This document shows, piece by piece, positions 34,311 through 46,295 of a stretch of 64,000 nt of DNA. The translations under genes were made by a program, and so were the position numbers. The stretch covers positions 1,729,601-1,793,600 of the forward strand of contig RHPI01002069.1 in the NCBI GenBank assembly GCA_009103225.1, written 5' to 3'. The notes under the pieces are model-generated. The model did no database searches. It saw only the letters and a list, made by a program, of their open reading frames with translations, and was not told the origin of the DNA. How positions within the stretch are numbered: the stretch's first letter is position 1; every line of letters begins with the position of its first letter. The stretch is from Chlorokybus atmophyticus. Taxonomy: Eukaryota > Streptophyta > Chlorokybophyceae > Chlorokybales > Chlorokybaceae.

Positions 34311-36653
34311 ATGACGCCGGAGCAGCTTGTGCTTGACCTCATCAACCCCGAAACGCGGGAAAACGCTCTCTTGGATCTCAGCAAGGTGCTGGCTACAGCA
34401 GCTGCTATTCATTGCGTTTGGTTAGGCAGACTTGTTTGTTTGCGTTGGAGGGCTTCCGTTGATGTTGCAATATCCATAAGAAAATACCACTCCCTTTGCT
34501 AGCAGTTAGCTCAGAGCATTTGCTCCTGTTTTCTTGCAAAAACTACCTTCGTGTTCATGTACTTTGTCGCGTGTGCTTGTTCGTGAGTTATGTGTACAAT
34601 CCATGCAGCGACTGCAGATTCGTAAAGCTTATTCGTTAGTTATTGTTTTCTCATTGTGATTCTTTCTCCTTGCATCACTCGGGCAATCTTGCGCGAGCTA
34701 ACGGTGTGCGTAAAAGGCTAACAGTGGACTGCTATTGAGACGTTGTTGATTTATTTACAGAAGCGGGAGGCGTTTCCGGATTTGGCGCCAATTCTTTGGC
34801 ACTCTGTTGGCACCATCTCTGCACTTCTGCAGGTGCTGCATGCATTATTGAACTGCTGTTCAGACATGCATCGCTTGAGTTCTGCATGGTCATGTAGTTG
34901 AGAATCCATGCATAGGCATTATACCCACGCACGCATTATGATGACTCGCCTATCTTAGTATATCATTCAGTTTGATTGATGACCAATGGGGCTGAGTGTT
35001 CCTGTTTGGTCACGCGCAGGAGATTGTGTCAATATATCCGCTACTGTCGCCTCCTTCTCTCACAGCGCATGCTTCGAATAGAGTCTGCAATGCTCTCGCC
35101 TTGCTGCAGGTGCGCTGCAACCTTGTATGACATACCACTCAATGTATATACAGCGTATGCCATGCTGTTGTTCACATGAAGGGTTTCGCATTTGGACACC
35201 AACCTCTAGATGCATAAATTTATATCATACATGTGTCGTGTTGTCGTTTAGTCCTGCACTTGCGTGGGTGCGTGCATGTCTGTGTATGTGCGCTCGTAGT
35301 GCTGAATTTGTCAACTCAGACTGTTGATTTACCGCAGTGTGTTGCATCGCATCAGGAGACGCGCGGCTTGTTTCTTAACGGTGAGTCACATGCAGCTGTG
35401 CTGTGATGCTTCTCTTAGCAAGTGCTATGCAGTCTGTCGCTGCATGTTCGGTAAGTAGGCTTAACGCAGTCATGTGTTCACAGCACACGTGCCACTCTTT
35501 TTGTACCCCTTCCTGAATACTGTCAGCAAGACTAGGCCCTTCGAGTATCTGCGGCTCACCAGCCTCGGTGTTATTGGCGCTCTAGTCAAGGTGTGTGTCT
35601 CTTGTGCAGAATGCTTTTGTACAGCCTATTTTGTATGCATCACTTATATGGATATCAGACTGGGTATCATGTTCTGAATTTCAACGAGTTCAACGAGTGT
35701 TGAGGCATTGTTTATGTGGTTCAGGTTGATGATACCGATGTCATCAATTTTCTCCTGTCGACTGAGATCATTCCGCTATGTTTGCGAACAATGGAGATGG
35801 GCAGCGAGTTGTCCAAGACGGTCAGCGCATACTTAACTGGCTGCTCGTTGGCGTAGTGGAATGCAGCATTGCTGTCATACTCAAACATGACACTGAGGAG
35901 GTGTGCTGCAGGTGGCTACATTCATCGTGCAGAAAATCCTGCTCGACGAGGTGTGTGTCTCGTTGTTCCAATGCTGATCACATTGCGATGCCACATTTAC
36001 ACTTGCACCGACACATTTGTCAAGCAGGTTGGTCTGAACTACATTTGCGCAACTGCGGAGCGCTTCTTCGCCGTTGGAGCTGTTTTGGGAAGCATGGTGT
36101 GTAGTGTGTTGTGTCACTCAGCTTGCATCACGCATGCTCAACTGGCAATTGGGTAACATCAAATTGATGCCTGTTAAGGATAGCTCTGAGCTGGCAGAGC
36201 AGACTGACTTGTTGATGTCACGGATAGGTCTCTATGCTGGCAGAGCAGCCGTCAGTCAGGCTGTTGAAGCACATAATAAGGTGTTACCTCAGACTATCCG
36301 ACAATCCACGGTGCGCATCGGTTTGAGTCTGGGTTCTTGTATCTTGCATCTTGAGTGCATGCATGCTGATTGAGTCTGGGCGCAGAGCGCGCGAGGCCTT
36401 GCGGCAGTGTTTGCCGGACCTGTTGAGAGACCCCAACTTTACCGCTTGCTTGAAGGTATGCACAACCATGCAGCCTCAAGGGAGCTATCCTTGTGTTCTT
36501 AGCCATGAACAGGCATTGATTTTCAGGAATGCATTGCAGGATGATGTGACGACGCGGAGATGGCTGGCGCAGTTGTTGATAAATGTTGGGCAGATGGGCC
36601 CGGGGGGCGGTGCTGGCGGCCTCTCTGGCCCGCCTCAACAGCCTCCATCTTGA
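34311..36653 (+). CDS. CNOT9: CCR4-NOT complex subunit 9 (RCD1/CAF40)
   Basis: Exons: 34311-34385, 34761-34832, 35020-35109, 35338-35380, 35484-35590, 35725-35820, 35912-35950, 36028-36096, then an unresolved stretch, about 36328(or 36386)-36455 and 36540-36653. The protein is an armadillo-repeat adaptor of the CCR4-NOT deadenylase in the cytoplasm. Conserved blocks are [94 protein letters not shown] and [18 protein letters not shown], followed by a Gly/Pro-rich tail. Between the exon ending GSM (36096) and AREALRQ (36388) the very conserved [14 protein letters not shown] helix expected in this family could not be found with a good splice, so this part may be divergent, missing or misassembled. 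Elsewhere phases agree. Confidence 0.9.
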
Positions 36654-38348
36654 TGCCCGCTACCGGTGTAGCCGCTGTACATCTATGCCAAATAATTGTT
36701 GGCACACAGGGCTGGTTGCGCATCTGCCTGGCAGGCACGCCTTGAAGCCGCACCGCCCAGGCTTGTAGTCGTTCTGTACCTCTTACCTTATTGACTTGTA
36801 TGTGGTTTAGAACGTGTTTATAGCGCAGCACCTTTGTACAAGTAGAGTTGGTTCGTTGAAGGAAGTACTCCCAGCAAGCACCCAAGCGCTGGCTTGAACT
36901 GAGATGTGTCGGTCATTGGTTGGGTAGCTTGTATACTACTGTATCTAGGTACTGCCAGCAACGTACTGATATGATAGGGAACTGCGCGTGGGACTGCTAC
37001 AAAGGTGGCAGCAAGCTGCTTAGGCCAGTTCCAGCACAAGTTAAAGATGGGAGAGCTGGTGTTGCCCTGAAAAGCATGTGCTTTGCATCACTTCCATCCT
37101 GTGTACAAAAAAACGGCGAGGGAATTCACTGCGTGCAACATATACCATAGCAGGCACAACACAGCGCCGCCAGCAGCTGCATGCCACTAGCGCCACACGC
37201 AACATGACAATCACACATAAGCACCTTTAATACAACGACCGGGCTGAACTGTGTTCACCTACTTCCACATTTACTCTACCACTACAACTACCCCACCCTG
37301 TCAGTCATGCATGCATGCAATCCTCAGAGGCATTCACCTGCACATCGCCGTTGGCGTTAGTGCTGGTATCACCACCACCGGTTGTCACAACGACCAGCTG
37401 ACTCCCCTCACCGCCTCTCTCCCACCCTCCACCACCGTCATCTCTTCCAACATCACAGCCGTCGCTGCCGACTGTCGTTTGCATTGTGTACATACACCAA
37501 GACATCAATGCAGCATGCATGGTGATGCTTTGCATACAATGACATGCTCCCGCAGACAGTGGCACACCTGTCCTGGAAAACAGCGAGGTGAACGCATATG
37601 CATGTGCGTGCTTGCATGGCTAACGGGGTAGTAGGGATAGTGTAGTGTGTTAGGTGTAATAGATGAGCCCGGTGGTAAACGTTACAATGGTGTAGTTTGT
37701 GTGCGTATTGTCACTGTGCATGCTGTTGACTATGCATGCCACTATGAATGTATCATACTGCTTCGCATGTTTGTACATACACGCCCACACAGTCACCTCA
37801 CATTCACATGCTGTGTATAATATAGTATGCAAGGATTGTGTACAGAAAATCGACGCTAGACGCTATTGTGTGTAGAGGAGGGGGGGGGGGTAAAACGGCA
37901 AGGCCAAGGTCAGGGGAGGCACAGAGAGTGGCTTGCCGTGCCTTACTTGCATTCTGTTGTGCAGCAGCTTCCACCAAACGATGCACGACCACAGCCAAGA
38001 AGGTGAACCTTGTTCGTGTAACGGACCTAGTACAGTGAGTAAACTGATAGAAGAGTATGTCCCAATGACTTGCACAGGCTTTGCATCAGCAACACATGGA
38101 CAGTCTAGGCACATGCTTGATTGCCGCAAGTCCCGGCCATTGCGGGCTCATTTATAAAGCGGTGAGCAAAGCTATATCATAAACAACATGAGCAAGGCTG
38201 ACAAGCAACAAGCAGGTCAGCACACCATTGAGCAGTACTGCTGTTTGAAACCAGCTCTTGCGGAAATCAATAAAAGCTCCCAGCCTCAAGCAGGCAGTCA
38301 CATCAACAGGCAGCAACACGCAACCCAGTACTAGCTGTACGTGCAATG
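36654..38348. other. Convergent intergenic region CNOT9 / NUP214
   Basis: No gene seen. It contains both 3' UTRs. Close to the NUP214 stop, bases 38261-38317 are repeated exactly at 44688-44744. Confidence 0.6.
38261..38317. repeat. 57-bp sequence duplicated at 44688-44744
   Basis: This segment lies 31 bp beyond the NUP214 stop codon, in its likely 3' UTR. An exact copy in the same orientation abuts the N gap in NUP214 intron 1. It may be a real dispersed repeat or a scaffold error. Confidence 0.9.
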
Positions 38349-41300
38349 CTATCGCCGAGGTCCGCCGAAGGCATCGGGAGGTGGGGATCTGTTTGAACTG
38401 CTTTGAGCGGCACTGCCAAAGGCGCCAAACCCACTGGGCTTGCTGGCCGCAGCAAAGCCCCCGAATCCGCCCCCTGTGGCGAATGCACCGAAGCCAGCAG
38501 AAGTTTGCCCGCTGTACGATGCAAATGCGGCTCCAGCGGGCGGAGCTGCAGATGCAGCACCACCGAATGAAACTGGAGGTACAAGGGCTGCCGCCTGGCC
38601 GAACCCAGCTCCCGGCTGCACCGATTGACCAAAAGCTTGTGGTGCTGCTGCCTGACCAAAACCAGATGGTTGACCGAATGCTGACGGCTGTCCAAAGCTG
38701 CTGGCTGGGGCGCCAAAGGCAGGCGCAGACTGAGTGCCAAAGCCAAAAGTTGAACTGCTGCTTTGTCCTGCTCCAAACACAGATCCAGTGGAACCAAAGC
38801 CCTGGCTGGTTGGCGCCAGCTGCAAATGGACAACCACATGTCTCCAGTCAGTACATGAATTTTCAATACACATAGCGTTGCCAGCTTCCAGTTAAGGTAC
38901 CTGCGATGGGGCAAAAGCTGCGGGCTTGAGTGGTGGGGCAGGCATCGACGGTGATGGTTTGGGGCTTTCATCCTCCTCCAGCTCCTCGTCCATCTCGTCC
39001 TCTTGGTCTGGTAGGGCCAGTGCACCCATGCCAAAGCCATCAGATACGGCAGGAGTGGCCGAGTTTGTCAGTGCACCTGCAGGGCGAAAGGTCAAGTGGC
39101 ATGTCACAGTGCAGTATGCCGTGTAATACTGCGCACCTGCACCCAATGACAACGGAGCAAGTGCTGGTTTCGCAAAAGGTGATGGGTTGGGTGCTGGGGT
39201 TGATGGAGCAGTAGCAGTGGCAGCAGAACTAGGAGCGCCAAATGATGAATGGGTGGGTGCTTGGGTTGATGAAGCAGCAGCAGTGCCAGCAAAACTAGCA
39301 GCGCCAAATGGTGATTGGGTTGCACTGACAGCAGCGAAAGGTGATGAAAATGGTGAAGCTGCAATTGCAGGCTGGCCCCAGAGAGGCAGGGCAGGTTTGA
39401 AGGCATCCAGAGATGCGGCTGGCTTTGGTGGTGTTGATGGCTCTGCAGCAGGCTTGAAGGGCGATTCTGTAGCAAATGCAGTGGCTGCCTTCTGTGGTGT
39501 CGACGGCTCAGTAGCAGCTGGCGACCAAGCCGGCTTGCGAGGTGATTCTGCAGCACTCGCTGTGAAAGGACTGGGTGCAACTGAAGGAGCAGGCTGAGAT
39601 GCATGTGAAGTAACCGGTGATGGCGAGCTTGCAGCTGCAGTCGCTGCAGGTGTGCTGATGGTAGCGGGTGCAGTCGTAACAGGTGTTGTTGCGACTGCAG
39701 CACTTGTTGACGAAGCGATCAAAGCAGCCTCGGTGTTTGCAATTGCAGGTGCAACTGAGGGTGTAGTTACAGGAATAATTGCAGTGGCAGCCGGGGCTTC
39801 TGTGGCTGTGGAGGCAGGCGCAGATGGTGCTGTTTCTGTTGCGGGTGATGGTTGCGAAAAAGGTGTCCCAGCGCCAAACAAAGGTGGTGATGCAGTTGTA
39901 GCCTTGGGCGGGGTGGATGGCGCTGCCGCACCAGATGAGGTTGCTGGTACCCCAGTCGCAAATGCAGTCGCAGCTGTGGGAGTTGCTGCGGGGAAAGCCA
40001 TGGCAGCGCCATAAGAAAATGGTGATGCTGTGATCGCCGTTGCAGGCTTGGCTGGACGTTTAACAGCATCAGGCGACTGCATGGATGATGCAGTTGCCGA
40101 CGTCTGTACAGCTGTTGTTGAAGTTGGCGTGGGCTCGGGAAGTGCTGCTGGCGCAGTTGTGGGAGGGGTTGCGGGCGTTACTGCTGCAAATGAGAGCCCT
40201 CCCCGAGCACTTGCAGGCATTGTCCAAGCACTTTGCGCTGCAGAGAACATCGAACGAGCTGCTGGTGGAGGCGCTTGCTGAAAAGCATGAAACACGCCGG
40301 GGCCTTTACGTGGAACTTGGCGATCTGCTTCTGACTCCTCCTCTGTTTCGTCTGATTGCTGTGATGCGGCCGGAGGAGGGGCTCGCGCTTCAATGTGGAA
40401 GATGCTTGGACCCTTTCGCTGAGCTCGGCTCTGTTCTTCTGAGACCTCTGATTCATCCGTTTCCTCATCAAAGTGGGAGCGTCTTGCGTTGAATGCCGCA
40501 GGCGGTATCAAGCCTGGAGCCGGAAATGCCGCAGTACCTGGCTGGCCAAATGCTGGTAACATTTGTGGCGGCTTGTTGTTTGTGGTTACAGCAGGCGGGC
40601 ATTGAAAAGTGAATGGTGCCGCAGGCCCTGTTACAATGAGTTCTGCACGTGGCGTGTCCTGCACGGCGAGAGGCTTTGCAGAAGGAAAAGTGAATGCTGG
40701 CTGTGCACTTGGTGCCGGGCCAGCTGCCTGTGGCTTGCTGCCAGCCGAAACTGTAGCTGGAGCTTGTGAGAAGGGGAATGGTTGGGCGTGATTCTGAGCA
40801 GCAGTAGAACCAGGCCTTTCTACTGTTGATGTTGCCGAGGGCCAACTTGGCTGGCCCGGTGCCGGTGCAAAGCGAGAGGGTGCATGTGTGCGTGAGGGTG
40901 CAGAAGAGGCTGGTGACATCGGCCTAGCTTGAGGTGGAGGAGGACGTGCAGCTGAAGACTGCTGGGCTGGAGGCTGCGGTGCAGGGCGCTCTGCTGGTGG
41001 TGAAGTAGCCTCCAAGTCAGGCTGTTTGCTTGTTGCTGGCGGCGACATGGCAGCATATGGTCTTGGTGTGCTTGCTGTAGCAGCCACTTCAATGGGTAAT
41101 CTTGTTGCTTGCAGGAGCCTACGGAAGTCAAATATGAGACTGCGCCAATGCTGCGGGCTGCAATTTCTGAAACTGCACTGCTATGACAGGAATGCAACTT
41201 GCGATGTCACACACTCAGGAATGCAACCAGTAGTATGTGGTGACTGTAGGGGCATAGAGTTTGGTACATAGTACTGGCAAGCAGTGCATGAATCAACACC

Positions 41301-44300
41301 TGTCCATTGCTCGCTGTCGTCTCTGAGAGGTAGCAACGTCGACCCGAGGCGATGCTTCGTTCATAAACTCAGACTGCTGGAACTTGATGTACAGGCCCTT
41401 CTCTCTGTGCCTGCCGTGATGCAATGGGCCATCTGTTGCCGTTGGCTTTTGCAATGAGAAACTGCGCTGTCTGGTGAGCACACAACACAAGCTGTTAGCA
41501 AGGTGCTGCAGCACCGCTACAACAAACAGACATCTACACTGCGGTCAACCAAACTCACTTGGGCTCCAACCCCAGCTGCGCCATCAAACTGGCGAGATGC
41601 AAGGATTGATTGCGAGCCACCACAAGTTGAGTATTGACCGTGTTGTAAAGTGCTTGAATCCTCGCTGCTGGCGGCATGACTGCCGGACCTCCTTGTGAAC
41701 GCTTCTGCCGCTGTGCAGCTTCCAGCTGCTCAACGTGTGCTTCAACCTGCGAAGTCACATGCGTATTGACATCAAGCAACAGCTACACAGTGCAGAACAT
41801 GTAATTCGTAAAACTATCACCTCGGATAAACGCATTTTCATAGCTTTGAAGGATTGGGTGGTGAACTGTCGCTGTGCAGCCAGAGAAGGCTCCAAGTCAG
41901 CCTTGCGTTCCAACTCCTCATGCTGTGGATCTGGAGTCCAAAGCATGCGCACGTCTTCCACTTGAGAGATGTCCTGCACGACCTCAGTGGTTCACAAAAT
42001 TGTTCATTTGACATGGAGAGTCAGCCGATACTGCAGACACAGCGCCACATTGCTGAGATCATGTCACCTGCATGATGTGCCCTTTGAGCTTGTGCACTTG
42101 ATGCCGCATGTGCACCATTTTGTCCTGCAGTGTGTTTTTGTCTTGTGTCAAGCTGCGAACTAGTTGCATTGAAGCCTTCAGATCTGACAGCAACAATACA
42201 GCCGCCTTTGCACGGTTATCTTGAAGGATTGCGTCCTGATTCTCACCCATCCCTCGTATTCTGTTCACTAGGTCATCTAGCTCAGTGCTAAGGAGGCGGA
42301 CCTGCCAACCACAGCTCTGGACCAGTCAGGACAATGCACCCTTGAGTTACCTCATGAGCGCACTCGGGCTTGAGCAATGTGATTAGTTAGGGAAGGTATC
42401 TGCTGCACTCACCTGCTTCAAGGTTTCCTCAAACTCTGCTTCCAATTCAGACACGGGCTCTGAAGCTTTCTGCGGAGGCTGCTCCTTGAGCCTGGCCTTG
42501 GTTGCAAGCTTAGGAGGCTGCTGTGTCTGCGGCATTGGAACAGATGCTTCCTTGGACTTGGCAAAGGCAAAGGGCGCAGACTGAGGCGTTGATTGCGGCG
42601 CAACAGGAGGCGTTTGGGCAGGAGGTTGCGACGGATATCCACCGAAACCACCAAAAGGTGCAGGTGCTGGCGACTGACTGGGCAGTGCTCCCGGCCCAAT
42701 TACACCAAAGGGAGATGGCTTGCCTCCTGCTGGAAGTGCAAAAGAGAAGGGCTGGGTCGAAGTTGACTTGGCGGGAAACTCCAGCGGTGGGCGCTTGACT
42801 AACTGTTCATCAGGCTTGGGTGCTGCCAAATCAGAATGTCAATCGCAGTGCATGCCACTGCTGTATGTGATATGGATAGGTGAGGGCGATGCAATGCACA
42901 TGGGCTCTAGCCATAGTGGGCAGTTTGCGCTGTTAACGGCAGAAGGTAAAAACAATCTACCTGCAGGTGCTCCTAGCAAAGGCACATACGCAGCCGGGCT
43001 TTCCGGTTGTGCTGCCTTGGGTTCACTTGGACGCTGTATAGCTTCAGGCTTGCGCAACAGCTTGCTGCCATCAGGCGACGAGAATGAAAACAGACTCAAC
43101 GTGCCGTCCTGCGCGATGGCAAGGAGCAATGGGGTTGGCTTCAAAAGTGTCTGCCCGCTTTTGTCTCTTGGGTCTTCTTCCTGGTACGACAGCGTAGGCA
43201 ACATCAGAAAGCAAGTTGGGGGCTCGTCATCCTCCGTGACAGCTGACACGTACTTGCAATTCTGTTTGCGTGTGGTCAATAGCCAACCCAACAACAAAGT
43301 TGTCCTCCTCCTCAGCGGTCATCTGTATCCGAGGGATGTAGTCTGCGTCCACCTCCAACCCATGCACATCACTGCCAAAGGCTACCAAGTTGATGTGGTC
43401 ATCGGAGCTTTTGCGGTTGGCCACAACGGCCGTCTTCAATCCTAGAAATTGTGCCAATCAGCCTGTTTCAAAGTAGCCCTCAAAAACCGACAGAGGCACA
43501 CCAGGCCTACCTGACACATAAATGGAGTGCAAGTAGGGTCCTGTACCCGGTGGCATGCTTTGTGAATCTATGGATGGACACAGCCCCTCCAATGCCACCA
43601 GACGGGCAGCTTCTTTAGAAGTCGGTGTGGACAGAGGTGACTCTGACTGCCATTGCATGAGGAAAGAGTTGACACTAAGCACACGCTGAGCTGCACAGTA
43701 CTGAAACAGAGATACATGTCACACTTGAAGACTTACCTGCAGCACAGCTAGAGGGCAGTTCATGTCTTCGGCATTGTCGTCCACAATTGAGGTCTCCACA
43801 GCGCCAATGAGCAGTCTGTTTGACTCGTGCCAGTACAACGAATCTATGCGCACCTGTGTTGGTCAACATACGTATTATATAAGACATAGTAAGTAAGCTA
43901 CAATGGAATGCATGCTCAGAGACCACATAAATTGCACCATTGTGTCTTCCTCACGATCCGCCCATTCTGGCAAGCAGAAGTCGTGAAGCGTGTTCAACTG
44001 CGGGCTGGCAATGGTGACAACATGTCTGCTGTGAGCGAATGCAACAAAGCTGCCATCTGGCGACCAGGATGATGTCAGTACATCCGCTTTAGTGGCAGTT
44101 ACACCTGCAACACACCAACATGTGCATCAGGGATGGCTGTCACCAAGTGAATATGGACACCTGCACTGCATTATCAAGGTCAATCAAACAGCTTTCTACC
44201 TTTTGCCACTGTGCCAACTTTTAAGACACCGCTGCCAGTGGTCAACAAGAACTGCTCCGCAGCAATTGGATTCCAGCAGAACTCGCGAATGCTATTATTG

Positions 44301-45609
44301 CTCTCTGCTACCTCTAAAGTCGCGTAGGGCTCCTCACATTTCTCTACTAGCAGCTTGTACATATGATAGAAGCGTAATCTGTTTGTTGCAGCAACACACA
44401 ACACCTCCTCGTTTGCAGAAAACCCGAGGCCAACCGCTCCTGAGACTGGAACTCTCACCAATTTATCCTTGGCAGCATCAGCAGTGGCGCGTTCTTTGGA
44501 TTCGCTTTGTTTCTGTGTGTGAAAGTCTCATAAGCAACAGCACGTAGATACTTGCTAACGAGTGAGTGCCTGGCAATGTGCAGGCAGCGCATACTTTACA
44601 AGGGGGACAACATGGGTTAAGCTGCTGAGATGAGCTCGAAGGCACCAACAAATTGCCGAAGTTGCTGCCTGCCCCCCCCGCCCCCCCCGGAAATCAATAA
44701 AAGCTCCCAGCCTCAAGCAGGCAGTCACATCAACAGGCAGCAACNNNNNNNNNNNNNNNNNNNNNNNNNNNNNNNNNNNNNNNNNNNNNNNNNNNNNNNN
44801 NNNNNNNNNNNNNNNNNNNNNNNNNNNNNNNNNNNNNNNNNNNNNNNNNNNNNNNNNNNNNNNNNNNNNNNNNNNNNNNNNNNNNNNNNNNNNNNNNNNN
44901 NNNNNNNNNNNNNNNNNNNNNNNNNNNNNNNNNNNNNNNNNNNNNNNNNNNNNNNNNNNNNNNNNNNNNNNNNNNNNNNNNNNNNNNNNNNNNNNNNNNN
45001 NNNNNNNNNNNNNNNNNNNNNNNNNNNNNNNNNNNNNCCCTCGACTTGACCCCACACCATAGTGTATAATGTGTGATGCAAGATTAGCTTTCATACTCTA
45101 CGGCAAGTCAACAACCAACTGCTTCACGTGGAATGAAAGCGCACCCCTGCTTAGTGCAGCACAAGGGATGACAACGCACTTGGTTGCTAATTGCTTAACC
45201 ATCGGTGTTGACAACACTAATAGCATGTGCAAGCAACAATGTAGCCACATGTGCAATGCTAGCACACGCTTGTGGGATGCCAACGTAGGCACTGAATGCA
45301 TGCAGTACGTGCATGTATTGCCGGCAACGAGTACATCCTAGCCTGCATGCAGTGCGAGAGCACGTGCGTCCTCACCTGTGCAAGAGCAACAAGGTCTGCG
45401 GTGTAGGCGGCATAGCAGGCTGCAGCATCCCCACAAACAGTGACGCCAAAGCGGTTCGAGACAGCCAGCAAGCGGGCGGCGCCATCCGGTGGCTGAAACT
45501 GTGCAAGCTCCTCAGGAGCCGACGCCCGCACATCCCCTATGCGCTTAAAAATGGTCCCGTTGGCTTGCACAGGCTCCGCCACCACGACGTCCATCACGGC
45601 AGCAGCCAT
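38349..45609 (-). CDS. NUP214: FG nucleoporin NUP214 (NUP159/LNO1 type)
   Basis: Fifteen exons join to about 1737 aa: 45376-45609, 44200-44512, 43938-44104, 43737-43853, 43511-43700, 43254-43441, 42961-43180, 42413-42822, 42068-42301, 41821-41973, 41559-41746, 41300-41470, 39137-41118, 38901-39076, 38349-38819. NUP214 sits on the cytoplasmic face of the nuclear pore and docks the DEAD-box helicase that strips proteins from exported mRNA. Residues 1 to ~410 form the beta-propeller (ARLLAVSNRFGV, SWSPDGSFVAFAHS, FVVGLAIDHT). Residues ~600-810 are coiled coil. A very long Ala/Pro/Thr/Ser-rich stretch encoded by one 1982-nt exon follows. The last ~156 residues hold some sixteen FG motifs (SFGQ, AFGQ, GFGA) and end DAFGGPRR. 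Intron 1 contains the N gap but no propeller part is missing. A 60-nt intron (39077-39136) is open in frame. Confidence 0.92.
44688..44744. repeat. Copy of the NUP214 3' UTR segment next to a gap
   Basis: Identical to 38261-38317. It follows a poly-C tract (about 44671-44688) and ends at the first N, so the join is poorly supported. Confidence 0.9.
44745..45037. other. Assembly gap (293 N)
   Basis: The gap lies in intron 1 of NUP214. Neighbouring exons (45376-45609 and 44200-44512) join in phase 0 with no missing family motif, so probably only intron sequence is lost. Confidence 0.95.
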
Positions 45610-46295
45610 GAGGAAATTAAACTAAGCAGCATAGCCCTTGCATGGCCAAGCAGTATGGAGCACGCTTGCCAGCTGACAAGCTTACAGCTGCTGGGGAGCT
45701 TACAGCTGCTTGCAGGCAGGCAGCAACACCCTTGCTGCTAGCTTGCACCCTTGCTGGCTTACTCTGCAGCCAAACAGCAGTGCTGCTAGTTGGTGTTGGC
45801 AGTAAGATGCTTGCTGCCTGCTGATGAGCCAAACTTCACAGCTTGCACGCAAAGCGATCACCTCCAATGCCAGCTTGTGCATGCATGAAGAGAACCAGCG
45901 GTTGCTTCCGCCGCCCGCCGCCCGGCGCAGGCGAAGACGTCTACTCATCGAAGGCACCAATTTCGAACATAATTTCGAGCACACAACTTGCTAAAGGAAC
46001 CCTACGCGAGCTTGTGTGTTGGTCTGGGCAGTGGAGGTGGCGGCGGCCTTGGCGGTGTTGGCGGTGAGGATACTGAGGCCGTTGCCTTGCGTGGTGTGCT
46101 GTCTGGCGTTGAGCACCCTTTCTTGTCCTGTCGCGGCTTCTGGGATACTCGGGTAGTTCAAGGCGAGGCTCAAGATCAGCAGGAGTTGTTTGTTCGCCGT
46201 CTAGCCCACTAGGGTTGCTGCGTGGGATCGTCTGCTATTTACCTAGCAAGGGCCGCGAGGGCTTGGGCAGGGGTTTCGGAAGGGAGCCCCCGGCT
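45610..46295. promoter_or_regulatory. Intergenic region shared by divergent NUP214 and SEC22
   Basis: The two start codons are 686 bp apart. The left part is rich in gctgctt/ttgctgc repeats; the right part is a GGC-rich stretch. Both promoters should lie here. No specific element was recognised. Confidence 0.45.

Noticed and set aside
38258-40500. Long plus-strand frames opposite NUP214 (for example 38258-38875, 39187-39597, 39652-40014)
   Set aside because: They are antisense to the low-complexity NUP214 exons; the minus frame has FG motifs and consistent splice phases.
43180-43260. Apparent one-base frameshift in the NUP214 propeller
   Set aside because: A 73-nt GT-AG intron (43181-43253) restores the frame and gives the expected join, so no lesion is needed.
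42720-43445. 241-codon plus-strand frame
   Set aside because: It is antisense to NUP214 exons 6-8, which match the propeller family and splice in phase.
44555-45094. Frames across the 293-N gap
   Set aside because: They are artefacts of N translation within NUP214 intron 1.
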